64,000 nt of DNA from Bartonella doshiae NCTC 12862 = ATCC 700133 (GTDB lineage Bacteria; Pseudomonadota; Alphaproteobacteria; Rhizobiales; Rhizobiaceae). The notes below the pieces were generated by a model that had not been told where the DNA came from, made no database searches, and was given only the letters and a program-made list of their open reading frames with translations. Location: contig NZ_JH725094.1 in the NCBI RefSeq assembly GCF_000278155.1, positions 125,025 through 189,024 on the forward strand, written 5' to 3'. The translations under genes were made by a program, and so were the position numbers. Positions 27,945 through 38,192 of the stretch are shown here, piece after piece (position 1 is the stretch's first letter; every line of letters starts with the position of its first letter).

Positions 27945-28520
27945 TCAATGCGTAGAAAATGGAATCCCTATATCTGGATAAATCTCTGCCGTCATCAAGC
28001 CTTTTTCCCCTTTACCATAGCGTATAAGAACAACTTGGCCAGAACGAAGCTCTGCTAAACCAAAACGACGCAATGTCTCCATATGAATAAAAATATCCTC
28101 TGTTCCCTGCCCACGGCTAAGAAAACCAAAGCCTTTATCACGATTGAACCATTTAACAATTGCGCGCTCTAAACCACTTTCTGGATTAACAACAACATGC
28201 GTACGCGCTGGAATTTCTGACGGATGAATCGCTGAGGAACAATCTATAGACTTTACCTGAACACACTTTAATCCTCGTTCAGTTTTTTCTACAGCACAAA
28301 CAACCTTAGCACCCTCCAAGGCCGTTTGAAAACCATCTCTTCGCATCACTGTAACGTGCAATAATATATCGGGAAATCCCGGCAAATCAGGTACAATGAA
28401 ACCATAACCCTTACTACTATCAAACCACTTAATGACACCATTGACTTCGATAATTGCACCGCAAGTACCTAAATTGTCTTCAGACAGGGAATAATCTTTT
28501 AATGTATCCTTACTTGTCAT
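27945..28520 (-). CDS. Protein with two cold-shock domains
   Basis: 191 residues with two CSD repeats. The first (about 25-92) includes GVIKWFDSSKGYGFIVPD and the second (about 120-185) AIVKWFNRDKGFGFLSR, each with the RNP1-like KGxGF motif used to bind single-stranded RNA or DNA. The double-domain arrangement with a linker is common in Rhizobiales. It probably acts as an RNA chaperone. DUF192 lies downstream in the same direction about 270 bases away. Confidence 0.9.
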   Translation of the reverse strand: MTSKDTLKDYSLSEDNLGTCGAIIEVNGVIKWFDSSKGYGFIVPDLPGFPDILLHVTVMRRDGFQTALEGAKVVCAVEKTERGLKCVQVKSIDCSSAIHPSEIPARTHVVVNPESGLERAIVKWFNRDKGFGFLSRGQGTEDIFIHMETLRRFGLAELRSGQVVLIRYGKGEKGLMTAEIYPDIGIPFSTH

Positions 28521-28844
28521 AATAAAACGTGATCCTGTAGGTCTAATTTATAATATTGATTCTCTATATTTTAGTAAACATTGCTCTTGCATCAACACGC
28601 AAGCCCCAAGATAAGATTTCCCCACATTGTCGTACCTCTTATATTAAGATATGGCCCATAATGCTAAATATTTACAAAATTCGTTTGATCACATGCCTTA
28701 CATCTTTTACAACTTTTACAACACATTTCTCATCAGAGATGAGAATACAAAAAGTTTTTTATACAGTGACATTATGTGTAACTTGCATGATAAAGAAGTT
28801 CAAGATAAGGTGAGGAAACTACAATTTAATTAAGGGATGGTGCA
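28521..28844. other. Region upstream of the liv operon
   Basis: About 320 bases between divergent genes. Two short frames near 28556 are noise. The promoters of the cold-shock gene and of livJ should lie here. No clear hairpin was seen. Confidence 0.45.
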
Positions 28845-29990
28845 ATGCAATTGAGGAAAATTCTTACCACAATCACTGCTATAATAGGAGCTGTAGTAGT
28901 ACTTATAGTGAATGTCTATGCGAATGAGCCTATTAAAATTGGTGTCTACCTTCCATTGAGCGGTCAAAATGCATTTGGAGGACAACTTGAAATTAAAGGT
29001 ATACAGCTGGCGCACAAAAAAATACCAGAAATACTAGGACGTAAAGTGGAACTTGTTATCATTGATAATAAATCGGATAAAGTAGAAGCTGCTAATGCTG
29101 TTATGCGTTTAACGGCAAGTGAGAAAGTCAGTGGAATCATTGGTAGTTATGGTTCTTCACTCTCGCTAGCAGGTGGAGAAATATCTGAAAAGGCAAGGAC
29201 TCCAGCTATCGCAACTTCCTCAACGAGTCCACTTGTTACGCAGGGGAAAAAATATTATTTCCGCGCTTGTTTTATTGATTCTTATCAAGGTATAGGAATT
29301 GCAACTTATGTAATTCAAAATTTACGCGCAAAAAAAGCTGCTATTCTCAAAGACATATCAAGCGATTACGCAATTGGCCTTTCAAGTTACTTTACACGTG
29401 CTTTTAAAAAACTAGGTGGTGAAGTTATCTCAAATTTAAACTATAGTTCTGGAGATCAGGATTTTTCAGCTGTTCTCACGCAAATTATAGCGCAAAAACC
29501 TGATATCTTATTTATTCCATCCTATTTTTCTGAAGGTGCCATCATTATGAAACAAGCACGTGAACTTGGTGCAAAGTTTCTCATTATGGGCGGAGATGCT
29601 ATGGATAATCCAGAAACCGTTACAATTGCAGGAAAGGCATCAGAAGGCTTCTTACATACGACACTTCCCTACAGTGTAGATATGCCAAATATGTCAAAAG
29701 CAGCACAAGAATTTACCAATGAATGGAAAGAAACTTATCCTGACAGCGAACCAAACATCAATTCTGTTTTGGGATATACAAGCTATATGATGTTCATGAA
29801 AGCTATTGAAAATGCTGGCAGTGCTGATCGTGAAAAAATTACAATAGAACTTAGCAAATTAAAAGACTTTAAAACTCCTTTTGGTGATATGTCTATGGAT
29901 GAAAATCATAATCCCAAAATTCCTATTGGTATCATAGAAATAAAAGATGGGAAACGTGTTTATTTAGATGAAGTTAAACCTGCTTTTTAA
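28845..29990 (+). CDS. livJ: Branched-chain amino acid ABC transporter, substrate-binding protein
   Basis: 381 residues with a signal peptide (about 1-26). The periplasmic binding fold (type I) is visible in EPIKIGVYLPLSGQNAFGGQLEIKG, VELVIIDNKSDKVEAANAVMRL, SPLVTQGKKYYFRACF and KFLIMGGDAMDNPE. It captures Leu, Ile, Val or related amino acids and feeds the membrane complex encoded downstream. Exact substrate not readable. First gene of the five-gene operon; a hairpin separates it from livH. Confidence 0.9.
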   Translation: MQLRKILTTITAIIGAVVVLIVNVYANEPIKIGVYLPLSGQNAFGGQLEIKGIQLAHKKIPEILGRKVELVIIDNKSDKVEAANAVMRLTASEKVSGIIGSYGSSLSLAGGEISEKARTPAIATSSTSPLVTQGKKYYFRACFIDSYQGIGIATYVIQNLRAKKAAILKDISSDYAIGLSSYFTRAFKKLGGEVISNLNYSSGDQDFSAVLTQIIAQKPDILFIPSYFSEGAIIMKQARELGAKFLIMGGDAMDNPETVTIAGKASEGFLHTTLPYSVDMPNMSKAAQEFTNEWKETYPDSEPNINSVLGYTSYMMFMKAIENAGSADREKITIELSKLKDFKTPFGDMSMDENHNPKIPIGIIEIKDGKRVYLDEVKPAF

Positions 29991-30026
29991 AAAAATTTAA
30001 AAAATCTTATTTATCAAAATATAAGA

Positions 30027-30055
30027 ATTGGTTGAGAATTATTTTCTCAACCAAT
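30027..30055 (+). repeat. 12-bp perfect hairpin between livJ and livH
   Basis: ATTGGTTGAGAA and TTCTCAACCAAT pair around TTATT. No T-run follows, so it is not a full terminator. A hairpin after the binding-protein gene is the usual way to protect the upstream message and give more binding protein than permease. Confidence 0.75.
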
Positions 30056-30111
30056 ATCTGAGAGTTTCGTATTTTATCCTGTATGAATTAACAAATGTGG
30101 AAGGACAAGAG

Positions 30112-31188
30112 ATGAGCACCGAAATGTTCATCCAGTATTTTTTTAATGCACTGGCATTGGGATCACTTTATGGGCTGATCGCAATTGGTTACACTATGGT
30201 TTACGGTATCCTGAGACTCATTAACTTTGCTCACGGTGATATCTTTATGTTGGGAGCATATTTTGTCTTCTTTTCCACAATTAGCTTTATGCCTGCTTGG
30301 GCCGCTATTCTTCTTGTTTTTCTCGCCGTTCTTGCTTACTATTTGGTGTTCATAGGATTAAAAAAACAACCTAAAATTTATTGGATAGCTATTTTTTCCA
30401 TTCTTGTTTTAGGATTCATTTATTATCTCAAAATTGCTCCACAAGATTTTACACCAATTTGGATTTTAGCCATTTGTTTTTCCATTTTTATCACAAGTGC
30501 TGTAGGTATTACTGTTGATCAGTTTGCCTATAGGCCTCTGCGTCATGCTCCACGTATCTCAGCACTTATTGGTGCAATAGGTGTTTCCTTTTTTATTGAA
30601 AATCTTGCAACTGTGCTCTTTAGTGGTGTTCCAAAGGGTGTAAAACAACCAGATTTTATTGTAACACCATTACTATGGCATTTAGGGCAAGGAACAGAAG
30701 GAATTATTAGAATTGCTCCCATGTCTTTGATTGTTCCTACCGTTTCGTTTTTTCTTATTGTGTTACTGCTATGGATTATCAATAAAACAAAACCGGGCCT
30801 TGCTATGCGTGCAATTTCACACGATATTGAAACGACTCGTTTGATGGGTGTCTCTGTTAATAAAATCATTGCATTCACATTTGGAATAGGTTCAGCACTC
30901 GCTGCTATTGCGGGCATTATGTGGGCTCTACGCTATCCTCAAATTCAACCTTATATGGGTGTTCTACCTGGACTCAAGGCATTTATTGCAGCTGTTATTG
31001 GAGGTATTGGCTCAATTCCAGGAGCAATGTTAGGTGGATTATTGCTAGGATTTATTGAAATTATGATGATTGCGTTCTTTCCTGCTCTATCTGGATATCG
31101 AGATGCTTTCGCTTTCATCATATTAATTCTGATTTTATTAGTAATGCCTGCTGGTTTAATGGGCAAAAAAAGTCAGGAGAAAATTTAA
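30112..31188 (+). CDS. livH: Branched-chain amino acid ABC transporter permease LivH
   Basis: Integral inner-membrane permease with about eight hydrophobic segments. Family signatures include GSLYGLIAIGYTMVYGILRLINFAHGDIFMLGAY at the N-terminus and PGLKAFIAAVIGGIGSIPGAMLGGLLLG near the end. The longest frame begins at 30028 inside the intergenic hairpin; the ATG at 30112, with AAGGACAAGAG just upstream, is the credible start (358 residues). The stop overlaps the start of livM by one base. Confidence 0.92.
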   Translation: MSTEMFIQYFFNALALGSLYGLIAIGYTMVYGILRLINFAHGDIFMLGAYFVFFSTISFMPAWAAILLVFLAVLAYYLVFIGLKKQPKIYWIAIFSILVLGFIYYLKIAPQDFTPIWILAICFSIFITSAVGITVDQFAYRPLRHAPRISALIGAIGVSFFIENLATVLFSGVPKGVKQPDFIVTPLLWHLGQGTEGIIRIAPMSLIVPTVSFFLIVLLLWIINKTKPGLAMRAISHDIETTRLMGVSVNKIIAFTFGIGSALAAIAGIMWALRYPQIQPYMGVLPGLKAFIAAVIGGIGSIPGAMLGGLLLGFIEIMMIAFFPALSGYRDAFAFIILILILLVMPAGLMGKKSQEKI

Positions 31189-32246
31189 TGGCACAATCAG
31201 CTAAAGTTTTCCTATCGTGTATCAGTATTTTGATTATTATCGGTTTTTTATTTTATGCCGATAGTAATTTTAATGACTATACACTTCGTGTTATCAATCT
31301 TATTGCTATTAATGCGATATTGGCGATTTCGCTTAATTTGATTTATGGTTTTACAGGAATGTTTTCTCTTGGGCATGCTGGCTTTATGGCTATTGGTGCT
31401 TATGTCTGTGCAATTTTACTGCTCTCTCCTGAACAAAAAGAAATGATGTGGATCCTTGATCCTATAGCCGAGCCATTGCTTTACTTACAGATGCCATTTT
31501 TTATAGCTGTTGTTATCAGTGGTTTGTGTGCAGCCACTGTAGGTTTATTAATTGCTCTTCCTGTATTACGTCTCGGAGGTGATTATCTTGGGATTGCAAC
31601 ATTGGGTTTTGCAGAAATTATTCGCATTGTTATTACAAACATGACATCGCTTACAAATGGTTCTTTGGGAATTAAAGGCATACCCCAAAATGCTACATTA
31701 TGGTGGAATTATGGTTGGTTAGCATTTACAGTTATCTTCATTATTCTTTTACTGCGAAGCAATACAGGTAACGTACTGCGTGCTATTCGTGATGATGAAA
31801 TCGCCGCAAAAACAATGGGAATTAACGCTTTTTTCTACCGTAGTTTTTCCTTTACTGTTGGTGCATTTTTTGCTGGTATCGGAGGAGCATTAATGGCTGC
31901 TCTTATTTCAACTATTGATCCCAAAATGTTTAACTTTCTCTTAACCTTTAATATTTTGATGATTGTTGTTGCTGGCGGACTTGGTTCGATCACAGGTAGT
32001 ATTATTGGAAGCATTATTATTACAATCATGCTTGAATGGCTTCGCATTATTGAAAGTCCATTTGATCTAGGTTCTATACATATTCCAGAGATACCAGGAC
32101 TCCGTATGGTTGTTTTCTCTCTTTTATTATTAATAATTATCTTATTCTGGCGAAAAGGATTGTTAGGACAACGTGAATTTTCGTGGAATTGGATTTATGG
32201 CTTTTTGACACGTAAAAAATTCTCTAAAACTGAGGAAAAGCTATGA
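31188..32246 (+). CDS. livM: Branched-chain amino acid ABC transporter permease LivM
   Basis: 352-residue second permease subunit, forming the pore with LivH. Family motifs: NLIYGFTGMFSLGHAGFMAIGAY near residue 49, LGGDYLGIATLGFAEIIRIV near 128 and VVAGGLGSITGSIIGS near 262. About nine membrane helices. The start ATG shares a base with the livH TAA (TAATG), and its stop is overlapped by livG. Confidence 0.92.
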   Translation: MAQSAKVFLSCISILIIIGFLFYADSNFNDYTLRVINLIAINAILAISLNLIYGFTGMFSLGHAGFMAIGAYVCAILLLSPEQKEMMWILDPIAEPLLYLQMPFFIAVVISGLCAATVGLLIALPVLRLGGDYLGIATLGFAEIIRIVITNMTSLTNGSLGIKGIPQNATLWWNYGWLAFTVIFIILLLRSNTGNVLRAIRDDEIAAKTMGINAFFYRSFSFTVGAFFAGIGGALMAALISTIDPKMFNFLLTFNILMIVVAGGLGSITGSIIGSIIITIMLEWLRIIESPFDLGSIHIPEIPGLRMVVFSLLLLIIILFWRKGLLGQREFSWNWIYGFLTRKKFSKTEEKL

Positions 32247-33025
32247 CCGACACCATTCTTTCTCTCAATAATATCGTAATGCGTTTTGGTGGATTGGTTG
32301 CCGTTAATAATATTAATATGGCAATCAAACAGGGGGTAATTACTGGATTAATCGGTCCCAATGGTGCTGGAAAAACAACAGTTTTCAATATGATTTCTGG
32401 ATTTTATGCTCCCACAAGTGGGACTATTCTTTTTGATAAGAAAAAAGTTTCTGGAGCACCGCCTTATATTATTTGCAGACGTCATATTGCACGCACATTT
32501 CAAAATATTCGTCTTTTTTCAGGATTAACAGTTTTGCAAAATGTTATGGTAGGAGCACATGTCCGTCAAAAATACCCATGGTTTGCTTCTGCTCTATTTT
32601 TGCCAAAAGCAATGAAAGAAAAACGTAAGATTCGTAAAAACTCGATGGAGCTTCTTGAAAAATTACAGCTTGATCATCTTGCCAATCAATCTGCTACAAC
32701 TTTACCCTATGGTGTGCAACGACGTCTAGAAATTGCGCGCGCGCTAGCAACAAAACCAAAATTGCTGCTTCTTGATGAACCTGCTGCCGGCATGAATCCA
32801 CAGGAAAGCGAAGATCTTAGAAAATTCATAATAAAAATACAAAAAGAGTTTAATCTTACTATTCTACTTATAGAACATGATATGAAAGTTGTTATGGGGC
32901 TTTGCCAATATATTTTGGTCATGGAACATGGCTGTTGCATTGCTTATGGTACACCAGATGAAATTCGTAACGACCCTAAAGTTATTGAAGCTTATCTTGG
33001 CGGAGATGTCTATGAATATTCTTGA
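32243..33025 (+). CDS. livG: Branched-chain amino acid ABC transporter ATPase LivG
   Basis: 260-residue nucleotide-binding subunit. Walker A GPNGAGKTT at residues 38-46, the LivG-type RHIARTFQNIRLF Q-loop segment, an ABC signature in the degenerate form LPYGVQRRLEIARAL, Walker B LLLLDEPAAGMNP and the switch His in LIEHDMKVV. Overlaps livM by four bases and livF by about 14. Confidence 0.95.
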   Translation: MTDTILSLNNIVMRFGGLVAVNNINMAIKQGVITGLIGPNGAGKTTVFNMISGFYAPTSGTILFDKKKVSGAPPYIICRRHIARTFQNIRLFSGLTVLQNVMVGAHVRQKYPWFASALFLPKAMKEKRKIRKNSMELLEKLQLDHLANQSATTLPYGVQRRLEIARALATKPKLLLLDEPAAGMNPQESEDLRKFIIKIQKEFNLTILLIEHDMKVVMGLCQYILVMEHGCCIAYGTPDEIRNDPKVIEAYLGGDVYEYS

Positions 33026-33722
33026 AATCAAAAATCTTTACGTTCATTATGGCGCCATTAAAGCTATCCAAAACCTTTCTATGTCTATAAAAAAAGGAAG
33101 TATAGTAACTTTAATCGGCGCTAATGGAGCAGGAAAAAGTAGCATTGTACGCTCTATTACAGGACTTAATCGATCCGTCTATGGAAAAATTATATATAAG
33201 GGCGAATCAATTATTAAAGAATCACCAGAAAAAATCTTGCGATTGGGTATTGCTCTTAGTCCTGAAGGACGGCGTATTATGCCCCATCTCTCTGTTTTAG
33301 AAAATTTACATCTCGGTGCCTATATTCGTCATGATAAACATGGGATTGCTCGTGATATAGAATGGATATTTAGCCTATTTCCACGCCTACGTGAAAGAGC
33401 AAAGCAGTTGGGAGGAACAATGTCAGGTGGTGAGCAACAAATGCTTGCTGTGGGACGTGCGCTCATGAGTAATCCTGACGTTGTGATATTGGATGAACCC
33501 TCTTTGGGTTTAGCCCCCCTTCTTGTGCGAGAGCTTTTTTCGATCATCCGAAAAATTAACGACATGGGAAAAACTGTCCTTCTCATTGAACAAAATGCAT
33601 TTGCAGCACTTTCTATTGCTGATTATGCCTATATCTTAGAAGTAGGGCATATCTTGTTTCATGGTGAAGGAAAAGCAATGCTTTCTGATCCACGCGTTAA
33701 AGAAGCATATCTCGGTGGCTAA
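33012..33722 (+). CDS. livF: Branched-chain amino acid ABC transporter ATPase LivF
   Basis: 236-residue second ATPase. Walker A GANGAGKSS at 36-44, LSPEGRRIMPHLSVLENL, signature MSGGEQQMLAVGRALM, Walker B VVILDEPSLGLAP and LIEQNAFAAL, where Gln-Asn replaces the His-Asp switch, as is usual for LivF. The start is taken at the ATG at 33012, since GGAG (33002-33005) is six bases upstream; an ATG at 33006 would lie too close. Last gene of the operon, followed by a terminator. Confidence 0.94.
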   Translation: MNILEIKNLYVHYGAIKAIQNLSMSIKKGSIVTLIGANGAGKSSIVRSITGLNRSVYGKIIYKGESIIKESPEKILRLGIALSPEGRRIMPHLSVLENLHLGAYIRHDKHGIARDIEWIFSLFPRLRERAKQLGGTMSGGEQQMLAVGRALMSNPDVVILDEPSLGLAPLLVRELFSIIRKINDMGKTVLLIEQNAFAALSIADYAYILEVGHILFHGEGKAMLSDPRVKEAYLGG

Positions 33723-34029
33723 ACACTACAAAACTTTGATTTATAGCGATAATTTATCATTTTGTATGTGAAATGAGAAAGCAAATATAGTAATATTCTC
33801 TCATTTCAAATCTTTTTATATTGAATCAATCAAAATCATTCACTTGCCTATCACAAGCGGAATTGGTGTGTAGATAAAAAGCCATTAAAAAAAGGAATAA
33901 AACACCTCTTATAAACTTGCCTCAATACAAAAATAATCGCAACACATTGGAATTGGCAAATGATGGTATCGGCTTGTTAGCACAATCATTAGTAAAAAAA
34001 CGAAAGGCATTCTACTCTGAAGTAGATTT
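33723..34029. other. Intergenic region between liv operon and gatA
   Basis: About 300 bases. Holds the liv terminator (33769-33818) and the 3' flank of gatA. A short open stretch near 33920-34020 reads [22 protein letters not shown], without a start or known relative; it is probably noise. Confidence 0.45.
33769..33818 (+). terminator. Terminator of the liv operon
   Basis: A perfect 10-bp stem TGAAATGAGA / TCTCATTTCA with a 20-base loop, followed by AATCTTTTTA. It lies about 46 bases after the livF stop. Confidence 0.7.
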
Positions 34030-35520
34030 TTATTGTCCTATCCACCATTTCTCTGCGTTGAACACCCCCGCTGCTTGTTCTATAATATAAGCTATCTGGA
34101 AGATAACTTCTTCAGCAAAAGGTTTACCAATCAATTGCAACCCTAACGGTAAACCATTTGATGAGAGACCAGCAGGAACAGAAATTCCTGGTAACCCAGC
34201 CATATTAACTGGTACAGTAAAAATATCATTGAGATACATTGCCACAGTATCATTTTTTATTTTTTCATCAGCAATGCCAAAAGCTGGTGTTGGTGTTGCG
34301 GGTGTGAGAATAGCATCAACACCAGAAGCAAAACAGTGGTCAAAATCACGTTTTACTAATGTGCGCACTTTCTGGGCTCTTAAATAATAAGCATCATAAT
34401 ATCCCGATGAAAGAACATAAGTACCAATCAAAATACGGCGTTTTACCTCATCGCCAAAACCAGCTGCTCTGGTATTTTCATACATTTCAATGACATCTTT
34501 CCCCGATATACGGAGACCAAAACGAACACCATCATAACGTGCTAAGTTAGAAGATGCTTCTGCAGGAGCTACAATATAATAAGCAGGCAAAGCATATTTT
34601 GTATGAGGTAACGAAATATCGCGTATTTCGGCACCTGCTTCTTTTAACCAATTTATCCCTTGTTGCCAAAGCGCAATAATTTCATGAGACATTCCTTCAA
34701 GATAATATTCTTTTGGAATACCTATTTTCATTCCTTTAATTGATTGACCAAGATAATTTTCATAATCAGGAACTGAAAGATTAACAGAAGTAGAATCTTT
34801 CTCATCAAAGGAAGCCATTGATTTAAGCAAAATAGCACAATCACGCACATCTCGAGCAATAGGTCCCGCCTGATCAAGAGATGAAGCAAAAGCAATAGTT
34901 CCCCATCGTGAACAACGTCCATAAGTTGGTTTTATCCCGACAGTTCCAGTAAAGGCTGCTGGCTGTCGTATAGAACCACCTGTATCCGTTGCTGTCGCTC
35001 CAGCACAAAGCCGTGCTGCAACAGCAGCTGCAGAACCACCCGAAGAACCACCTGGCACAAGTTTTTCATCAGAGTCTTTTTTTCGCCATGGGCTTATTAC
35101 TGGACCATAATATGATGTTTCATTAGAGGAGCCCATAGCAAACTCGTCCATATTAAGCTTACCTAACATAACGGCTCCATCTTGCCATAAATTAGCCGTT
35201 ACGGTTGATTCATAATGCGGTTTAAAACCATTAAGAATATGAGAACAGGCTTGAGTATGAAAACCCTGTGTCGCAAAAAGATCTTTAATTCCCAATGGAA
35301 TTCCCTCTAAAAATCCACCCTGCCCTTTAGTCAATCTGATATCTGATTCAGCAGCCATTTCCATCGCTTTTTCTGCTGTTACAGCTACATAAGCATTCAA
35401 AGTCGGATTTGCCAATTCAATCGCTTTTAAATAAGACTCTGTTAATTCAGTTGCTTTGAAATTTTTTTTTAGAAGAGCATCACGAGCTTGCGCAATTGTA
35501 AGGATTGTTAAATCAGTCAT
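34030..35520 (-). CDS. gatA: Glutamyl-tRNA(Gln) amidotransferase subunit A
   Basis: 496-residue amidase that supplies ammonia for converting Glu-tRNA(Gln) to Gln-tRNA(Gln), needed where no glutaminyl-tRNA synthetase is used. The Ser-cisSer-Lys triad is intact: Lys in [12 protein letters not shown], Ser in [11 protein letters not shown] and [16 protein letters not shown]. The ATG at 35520 with GAGAA seven bases upstream is preferred to a TTG at 35532. gatC is directly upstream; gatB is not in the window. Confidence 0.95.
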   Translation of the reverse strand: MTDLTILTIAQARDALLKKNFKATELTESYLKAIELANPTLNAYVAVTAEKAMEMAAESDIRLTKGQGGFLEGIPLGIKDLFATQGFHTQACSHILNGFKPHYESTVTANLWQDGAVMLGKLNMDEFAMGSSNETSYYGPVISPWRKKDSDEKLVPGGSSGGSAAAVAARLCAGATATDTGGSIRQPAAFTGTVGIKPTYGRCSRWGTIAFASSLDQAGPIARDVRDCAILLKSMASFDEKDSTSVNLSVPDYENYLGQSIKGMKIGIPKEYYLEGMSHEIIALWQQGINWLKEAGAEIRDISLPHTKYALPAYYIVAPAEASSNLARYDGVRFGLRISGKDVIEMYENTRAAGFGDEVKRRILIGTYVLSSGYYDAYYLRAQKVRTLVKRDFDHCFASGVDAILTPATPTPAFGIADEKIKNDTVAMYLNDIFTVPVNMAGLPGISVPAGLSSNGLPLGLQLIGKPFAEEVIFQIAYIIEQAAGVFNAEKWWIGQ

Positions 35521-35551
35521 ATTGGTTCTCAAATTTTAAAGATACAAAAAA

Positions 35552-35839
35552 TTATTCGACAACTTTTGAAACGAGAAAGAAATTCTCTTCCGTAACAGGT
35601 GCGTTTGCTATAATGTCTTCCACCTTATCACCATCGGTAACATTGTCTTCACGCATTCGCAAAGTCATTGGTATTACTGATGTTAATGGCTCAACTTCAC
35701 TGACATCAACTTCATGTAATTGTTTGACAAAACCTAAAATGACATTGAGCTCTTTTGTCATACGTTCTGCCTCATCATCTTGGACAGCAATGCGCGCTAA
35801 ATGTGCTACCCGCTTGACTGTTTCTTGATCAACAGACAT
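35552..35839 (-). CDS. gatC: Glutamyl-tRNA(Gln) amidotransferase subunit C
   Basis: 95-residue scaffold subunit that holds GatA and GatB together. The pattern [29 protein letters not shown] followed by [10 protein letters not shown] and [10 protein letters not shown] is typical of GatC. It precedes gatA with a 31-base gap and is divergent from ruvX. Confidence 0.93.
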   Translation of the reverse strand: MSVDQETVKRVAHLARIAVQDDEAERMTKELNVILGFVKQLHEVDVSEVEPLTSVIPMTLRMREDNVTDGDKVEDIIANAPVTEENFFLVSKVVE

Positions 35840-35981
35840 ACTCTGCCTTTCTATTTGTTATTTTGAATTCTCCTATTCATATTGTGGCTATACAAGGCTG
35901 CGTTTGCAAGCGCAAGAATATTGATAGCATAAATAAAAATAAAGTATGAACCTGAAATATTAAAAAACTTATATAGGCCAT

Positions 35982-36461
35982 ATGACTGTTATTAACATAG
36001 ATGAAGTTACAAAATATCTTTTGCCTGGGCAAACAATAGCAGGCTTGGATTTAGGTACCAAGACAATCGGAATTGCTATTTCTGATAAGAGACTGTTTTT
36101 TTCAAATCCACGTCCTGTACTTAAACGAAAAAAATTTACGGAAGACGCCAACACGCTTATACAAATTTTTAACCGTGAAAATGTAGGAGTTGCTGTCATT
36201 GGTTTGCCTCTCAACATGAACGGAAGCAGTGGCCCTCGTGCTCAAGCAACCAGAACCTTTGTCAGCACCATGGCAACACGTACAAAAATTCCATTTGTTT
36301 TTTGGGACGAGCGCTTATCGACAATTGCCGCAGAGCGCATCTTTTTAGAGATGGGTATATCACGTACAAAAAGGGCTCCCCGCATTGATTCGGCCGCTGC
36401 CGCTTTTATCTTGCAAGGAGCTCTCAACCGGATCAAAATCCTTCATCAAATGGAAGGATAA
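35982..36461 (+). CDS. ruvX: Putative pre-16S rRNA nuclease / Holliday junction resolvase (YqgF)
   Basis: 159-residue RNase H-fold nuclease. [14 protein letters not shown] at the N-terminus carries the first catalytic Asp, [16 protein letters not shown] and [14 protein letters not shown] follow, with a final Asp in [11 protein letters not shown]. Its C-terminus overlaps the end of the convergent AidB-like gene by 16 bases. Confidence 0.92.
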   Translation: MTVINIDEVTKYLLPGQTIAGLDLGTKTIGIAISDKRLFFSNPRPVLKRKKFTEDANTLIQIFNRENVGVAVIGLPLNMNGSSGPRAQATRTFVSTMATRTKIPFVFWDERLSTIAAERIFLEMGISRTKRAPRIDSAAAAFILQGALNRIKILHQMEG

Positions 36462-38065
36462 AGAACATTTAATAGATGCCCTGCATTATACCGTGCGATG
36501 AGCATCCCATAGGAAGATCTCCATTGTCCTCCAAGGCGACTTTCCATATAAGCATTTGCAACATGCTCTATATCCGTATAACGTAATGATGCTGCCGCAG
36601 CGGCATATGCTACTTGCTCAACAAAAAATCTACCGGCTCCCTCGTTTGCCGATGCCATCTCTACAGAAGATTTAATAATCTCAATTGCCCTTGGCCCTGC
36701 TGGCCCAATATCAACGGCAGTTTTTTCTAATAACTTCTGAAACAATCCTGGTGCTTTTTCAGCTATGAGAATTGCATCCTTTACCAATTGATTACCAGAA
36801 CCATTTCTCGCAATCCGTGCTGGTCCATTGCACAACATTTGCGATAATGGATTGCCCTCCATAAAGCTTTCAATACCAAGTTGTGCAATAATTTCACCAA
36901 TGATAGGAACAACTAATTGACTTACATGATACGTAATAATAGGTGTCATGATTCGTGCAAAAGCTGCTTCAGAGCGATCATTTGCCGCATTATCAAATGC
37001 CCGTGCTAAACGCAAAACTAATGCTTGTGAAGCGGCAATATCAAGCGCAATATCTGCAAAGATACGTTCTGTCAGCGGTGGTAAAGGCTGTTCTGGCATT
37101 TTTTTCCGAAAAAAATCTATACCAAATTGAAGCGCAGCACGCAAAACACCTGCTGATATAACAGATTGATCAAAACGCATCATCGTTTCGATATCCTTAA
37201 TGACTTTTATTCCCTCTCCGGCATTTCCTAAAAGCCAACCACAACTTCCTTGAAAATCAACAACACCTTCTGGTGTGGAAGTTTCTCCCGAACGTTGCAC
37301 TAAATGACGGATCGATATGGATCCATTTAAAGCACCATTTTCTTGTATCCGTGGGACTAAAAAGCAGCTTAAGTGACCATCTAACTCTGCACTCACAAGA
37401 TATCCATCAACCATAGGGTTAATAACATTGGTTTTTACAGTATTTAAACGATAGAGATCACGCCCCATTTTTTCATCAAAAGAAATTTTCTTTACACTCG
37501 GAAAATTGAAAGAATGTTTCTCAATATCATCAAAAGCGCAAGTCAATGAAGCTGACTTTTTATTATGAATAGGCTTAGATGATAAATCATATTGACGCGA
37601 CAAAAGTACATTTTGCCATTTTTTGAAAAGCTCAATATCACTAATTAATACCGCAATAGCAGCACTTGTTATAATAACTTCATTTAAATACCCTGTTTCT
37701 AGACCAGCAGATAAAGCTAAGCGAATAGCACGCGCTTGATAGCGTATCCCATTTTCTGAAGGTGTATTTTCCCAAAGTGAAGTGACCAAACCAGCCTGTC
37801 TAGAATATCGTTGAAGTTCTTGGTAAGATGAATGTAACTCCAATTGTTCTCTTACATGCCCCCACTCGTCATTATAACGCAATACTGGCCGATAATGATT
37901 CGCTAAATAAGCAAGTTCTAATGCTTCACGACTCGCTACAAAATCTCCCATTTCTTCAAAACTCGCTAATAAAAATGTAGGCAGAGTAGAAGCAACACGA
38001 AACATAAGCGTATCACTCAGAAACGCGTTTTTACGGCGGATATTTTGCACGGATACAGCACTCAT
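36446..38065 (-). CDS. AidB-like acyl-CoA dehydrogenase family protein
   Basis: 539 residues, close to the E. coli AidB length. The C-terminal two thirds show the acyl-CoA dehydrogenase fold: [39 protein letters not shown], then [22 protein letters not shown], and a helical domain ending [18 protein letters not shown]. AidB binds DNA and FAD and is part of the alkylation response in E. coli; that role here is inference. Starts considered: ATG at 38065 has AGGA eight bases upstream. It is convergent with ruvX and overlaps it. Confidence 0.85.
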   Translation of the reverse strand: MSAVSVQNIRRKNAFLSDTLMFRVASTLPTFLLASFEEMGDFVASREALELAYLANHYRPVLRYNDEWGHVREQLELHSSYQELQRYSRQAGLVTSLWENTPSENGIRYQARAIRLALSAGLETGYLNEVIITSAAIAVLISDIELFKKWQNVLLSRQYDLSSKPIHNKKSASLTCAFDDIEKHSFNFPSVKKISFDEKMGRDLYRLNTVKTNVINPMVDGYLVSAELDGHLSCFLVPRIQENGALNGSISIRHLVQRSGETSTPEGVVDFQGSCGWLLGNAGEGIKVIKDIETMMRFDQSVISAGVLRAALQFGIDFFRKKMPEQPLPPLTERIFADIALDIAASQALVLRLARAFDNAANDRSEAAFARIMTPIITYHVSQLVVPIIGEIIAQLGIESFMEGNPLSQMLCNGPARIARNGSGNQLVKDAILIAEKAPGLFQKLLEKTAVDIGPAGPRAIEIIKSSVEMASANEGAGRFFVEQVAYAAAAASLRYTDIEHVANAYMESRLGGQWRSSYGMLIARYNAGHLLNVLYPSI

Positions 38066-38192
38066 AGGCATATTCCTATTATTCAAAATCATTCATATCA
38101 TAGACTATTTGTCTTTTTGCAGTTAAAAAACATTTACCACACTCAAACAAATGCTTGTTTAATCTCTTTAGAGAGAGATAGAGAAGAATGCT

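Noticed and set aside
28556..28833. Two overlapping plus-strand frames before livJ
   Set aside because: Both frames overlap each other in the promoter region and lack ribosome binding sites and motifs.
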